Of a stretch of 7,598 nucleotides of DNA, positions 5,703-7,598 are shown piece after piece. The position numbers were made by a program, and so were the translations under genes. Position 1 is the stretch's first letter. Every line of letters begins with the position of its first letter. Source of the stretch: Actinomycetota bacterium (GTDB lineage: Bacteria > Actinomycetota > Actinomycetes > S36-B12); contig DNXA01000169.1 of assembly GCA_003506065.1 (NCBI GenBank), positions 1 through 7,598 on the forward strand. The letters are read 5' to 3'. Below the pieces are notes generated by a model, which had not been told where the DNA came from, ran no database searches, and saw only the letters and a list, made by a program, of their open reading frames with translations.

Positions 5703-7598
5703 TCAGCCTGACACCTTCGCGGCGATGATCGCCTGCACGGCCTCGATGGCTGCGCCAACTCCAGCCGGATTGTTGCCACCGCCCTGAGCAAGGTCGGGCT
5801 TGCCGCCGCCGCGACCATCCAGATGCGGCAATGCTGCTCCCAGCAGAAGATTTGCTCCGACGCCCAGCTCAATGGCCCGCTCATTGGCGGCGGCAATGGC
5901 CGAGACTTTGCCATCTGCGACCACGGTCCCAAAGAGCACCACGGGAATCTCGGATCGATTGCGGCCCTTGACCTGCACCACAACCTCTCGCAATTGCCCC
6001 GCATCCATCCCCACCGGGGCTTGGAAGGCCCACACGCGAATCGGACCTATCTGCTCACCGGCACCGATCACATCATCGACACTGGCCGACAACTGCGATT
6101 TGCGAACCTTCTCCAGATCGCGCTCGGCGGTCTTCAGCGAGGCAATCGTGCGTTCGATTCGATCAGGAAGTTGATCTGCAGGAACCTTGAGGAGCTCGGT
6201 CAGGCGATTGACGAGCACATGCTCGCGAGCAAGGAACTGATAGGCGTCAGCACCCACCAGCGCTTCAACTCGGCGCACTCCGGTGCCGATCGAACCCTCG
6301 CCGAGGAAGCTCACCACGCCGAGTTGCCCGGAGCGCTGGGCATGAGTGCCACCGCACAGTTCGTGCGCCCAGTCGCCAACCGAGATCACTCGGACCTGAT
6401 CGCCGTACTTCTCGCCGAACAGCGCCATCGCGCCGAGTGCTCGCGCTTGGACCTGGGTCATGTTCTGGGCCGTCACTGCCAGATCCTCGAGGAGTACTTC
6501 GTTGACTCGCGCTTCCACCGACTGCATGACGTCGGCCGAGATTGGCGTTGGACTTGGGAAGTCGAACCGCAGCCGGCCCGGTGCATTCTCCGAGCCCATC
6601 TGTGTGGCCGTGTCACCGAGTTGCTCGCGGAAGGCTCGATGAATGAGGTGGGTCGCGGTGTGAGCACGCGAGATGGCTCGACGTCGCTGAACGTCCACGT
6701 GACCAACCACTCCAGTGCCGACGGTGAACTCGCCTGACACGACTTCACTTCGGTGGACGAATAGTCCGGGCACTGGCATCTGCACGTCATAGACCTCAGC
6801 AACTGCGCCAGATGACGTGACGATCCGACCACGATCACCCAACTGTCCGCCGGATTCTGCATAGAACGGTGACCTGTCGAGGATGATCTCCAGATGCTCG
6901 CCAGCCGATGCCACCGGCACCGTCTGGCCATCGCGGACCAAGCCGATGATGGTCGCCTCGGAATCCACCTCACGATATCCGGTGAAGCTGGTGCGACCAC
7001 CCTTCTCAAGGATCTCGCGATAGGCAGTGGTTGCAGTGAGCCCCACCTTGCGCTCGCGCGCGTCGGCCTTGGCCCGCTCGCGCTGCTGACCCATCAGGGT
7101 GCGAAAACCTGCCTCGTCCACGACGAGGCCCTGCTCGGCAGCCATCTCCAAGGTGAGATCGATCGGGAAGCCATAGGTGTCGTGCAGCGCGAAGGCCTGC
7201 TCGCCCGAAACGGTGGTGCCGCCGGACTCACGAATGCCCTGAGCGGCCGTATCGAAGATCGTCGTGCCGGCACGCAGAGTCTGGATGAAGACTGATTCCT
7301 CGGCCATCGCAATCTGGCGAATGCGATTGGCCTCGTCGTTGAGCTCTGGGTATTGCGGGGCCATGGTGAGCACGGTGGCGTCGATGAGCTCACCCATGCT
7401 TGGATCCTGTGCCCCAAGCAGGCGCATTGTGCGGATCACCCGACGCATTAATCGGCGCAGCACGTACCCCCGGCCCTCATTGCCCGGCAGCACACCGTCG
7501 CCAATGAGGAAGGCGCACGTGCGTGCGTGGTCGGCAATCACCCGCAGCGCGACATCGGACTTCGGCGTCGCTCCATACCGCGTGCCCGTCAGGGCAAC
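5703..7598 (-). CDS. alaS: Alanyl-tRNA synthetase, C-terminal two-thirds (runs off right edge)
   Basis: AlaS charges tRNA-Ala with alanine and hydrolyses mischarged Ser- or Gly-tRNA-Ala. The window holds 631 codons plus TGA. The open frame continues to base 7598 without a credible start, so roughly 250 N-terminal residues with most of the class II catalytic core are outside. Numbering from the first visible codon: the DHARTCAF segment and the GRGYVLRRLMRR segment (about 23-54) belong to the tRNA-recognition region. SPFYAESGGQLGD (243-255) opens the editing domain. The Zn-binding editing motifs are HTATH (His313, His317) and CGGTH (Cys415, His419), followed by GVRRVEAL. A charged helical stretch at about 474-510 probably forms the coiled coil leading to the C-Ala domain, which ends with the glycine-rich GRGGGKPDLAQGGG (595-608). 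All editing residues are present. Translation appears coupled to ruvX, 2 nt downstream. Confidence 0.98.
   Translation of the reverse strand, partial: VALTGTRYGATPKSDVALRVIADHARTCAFLIGDGVLPGNEGRGYVLRRLMRRVIRTMRLLGAQDPSMGELIDATVLTMAPQYPELNDEANRIRQIAMAEESVFIQTLRAGTTIFDTAAQGIRESGGTTVSGEQAFALHDTYGFPIDLTLEMAAEQGLVVDEAGFRTLMGQQRERAKADARERKVGLTATTAYREILEKGGRTSFTGYREVDSEATIIGLVRDGQTVPVASAGEHLEIILDRSPFYAESGGQLGDRGRIVTSSGAVAEVYDVQMPVPGLFVHRSEVVSGEFTVGTGVVGHVDVQRRRAISRAHTATHLIHRAFREQLGDTATQMGSENAPGRLRFDFPSPTPISADVMQSVEARVNEVLLEDLAVTAQNMTQVQARALGAMALFGEKYGDQVRVISVGDWAHELCGGTHAQRSGQLGVVSFLGEGSIGTGVRRVEALVGADAYQFLAREHVLVNRLTELLKVPADQLPDRIERTIASLKTAERDLEKVRKSQLSASVDDVIGAGEQIGPIRVWAFQAPVGMDAGQLREVVVQVKGRNRSEIPVVLFGTVVADGKVSAIAAANERAIELGVGANLLLGAALPHLDGRGGGKPDLAQGGGNNPAGVGAAIEAVQAIIAAKVSG

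Noticed and set aside
5285..6004. A 240-codon open extension upstream of mltG in the same frame
   Set aside because: It lies wholly over ruvX and the end of alaS in another frame, is rich in Arg, Ser, Pro and Cys in the manner of GC-rich shadow frames, and the MltG start with its membrane segment is clear at 5284.
5823..6737. 304-codon open frame on the plus strand opposite alaS
   Set aside because: It is antisense to the well-conserved editing and C-terminal domains of AlaS, and the composition is that of a shadow frame.
1..7598. Mobile element, CRISPR array, tRNA or phage module
   Set aside because: The window is filled end to end by conserved housekeeping genes on one strand. No direct-repeat array, transposase, integrase or tRNA-like fold was seen, and the longest gap is 85 nt.

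Overview
The window is a stretch of a conserved chromosomal housekeeping cluster from a bacterium that looks like a member of the Actinomycetota. Three things support this: the gene order alaS-ruvX-mltG-aroE-aroC-aroK-aroB-aroQ-efp, which is well known in that phylum; the moderately high GC content; and active-site residues in AroQ and AroK that fall at the same residue numbers as in the Mycobacterium tuberculosis enzymes. I cannot place it more finely. Every gene I can support lies on the minus strand, so transcription runs from the right end of the window to the left.

In order of transcription: the 3' two-thirds of alaS (alanyl-tRNA synthetase) enters at the right edge. It is followed almost without spacing by ruvX/yqgF (RNase H-fold nuclease, 16S rRNA maturation) and mltG (membrane-anchored endolytic murein transglycosylase). 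Then come five shikimate-pathway genes: aroE, aroC, aroK, aroB and aroQ. At the left edge are the first 31 codons of efp (elongation factor P). Junctions are tight: alaS/ruvX 2 nt, ruvX/mltG a 4-nt ATGA overlap, mltG/aroE 4 nt, aroE/aroC 44 nt, aroC/aroK a 4-nt ATGA overlap, aroK/aroB an 8-nt overlap, aroB/aroQ 32 nt, aroQ/efp 85 nt. This suggests one or a few long transcripts with translational coupling.

The five aro genes cover 3-dehydroquinate synthase, 3-dehydroquinate dehydratase, shikimate dehydrogenase, shikimate kinase and chorismate synthase. That is every step from DAHP to chorismate except EPSP synthase (aroA); DAHP synthase is also not here. Together they feed aromatic amino acids, folate and quinones. 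alaS, ruvX and efp belong to the translation apparatus, and mltG to cell-wall synthesis.

All genes look intact, with catalytic motifs present and no frameshift or premature stop. There is no tRNA, rRNA, CRISPR array, insertion sequence or phage gene. There is no gene-free stretch above 300 bases; the longest gap is 85 nt. I found no new biological system. The findings are minor: an inverted repeat between aroE and aroC, competing short hairpins upstream of efp, the coupling pattern, an ambiguous aroB start, and a few substitutions in AroQ loops.
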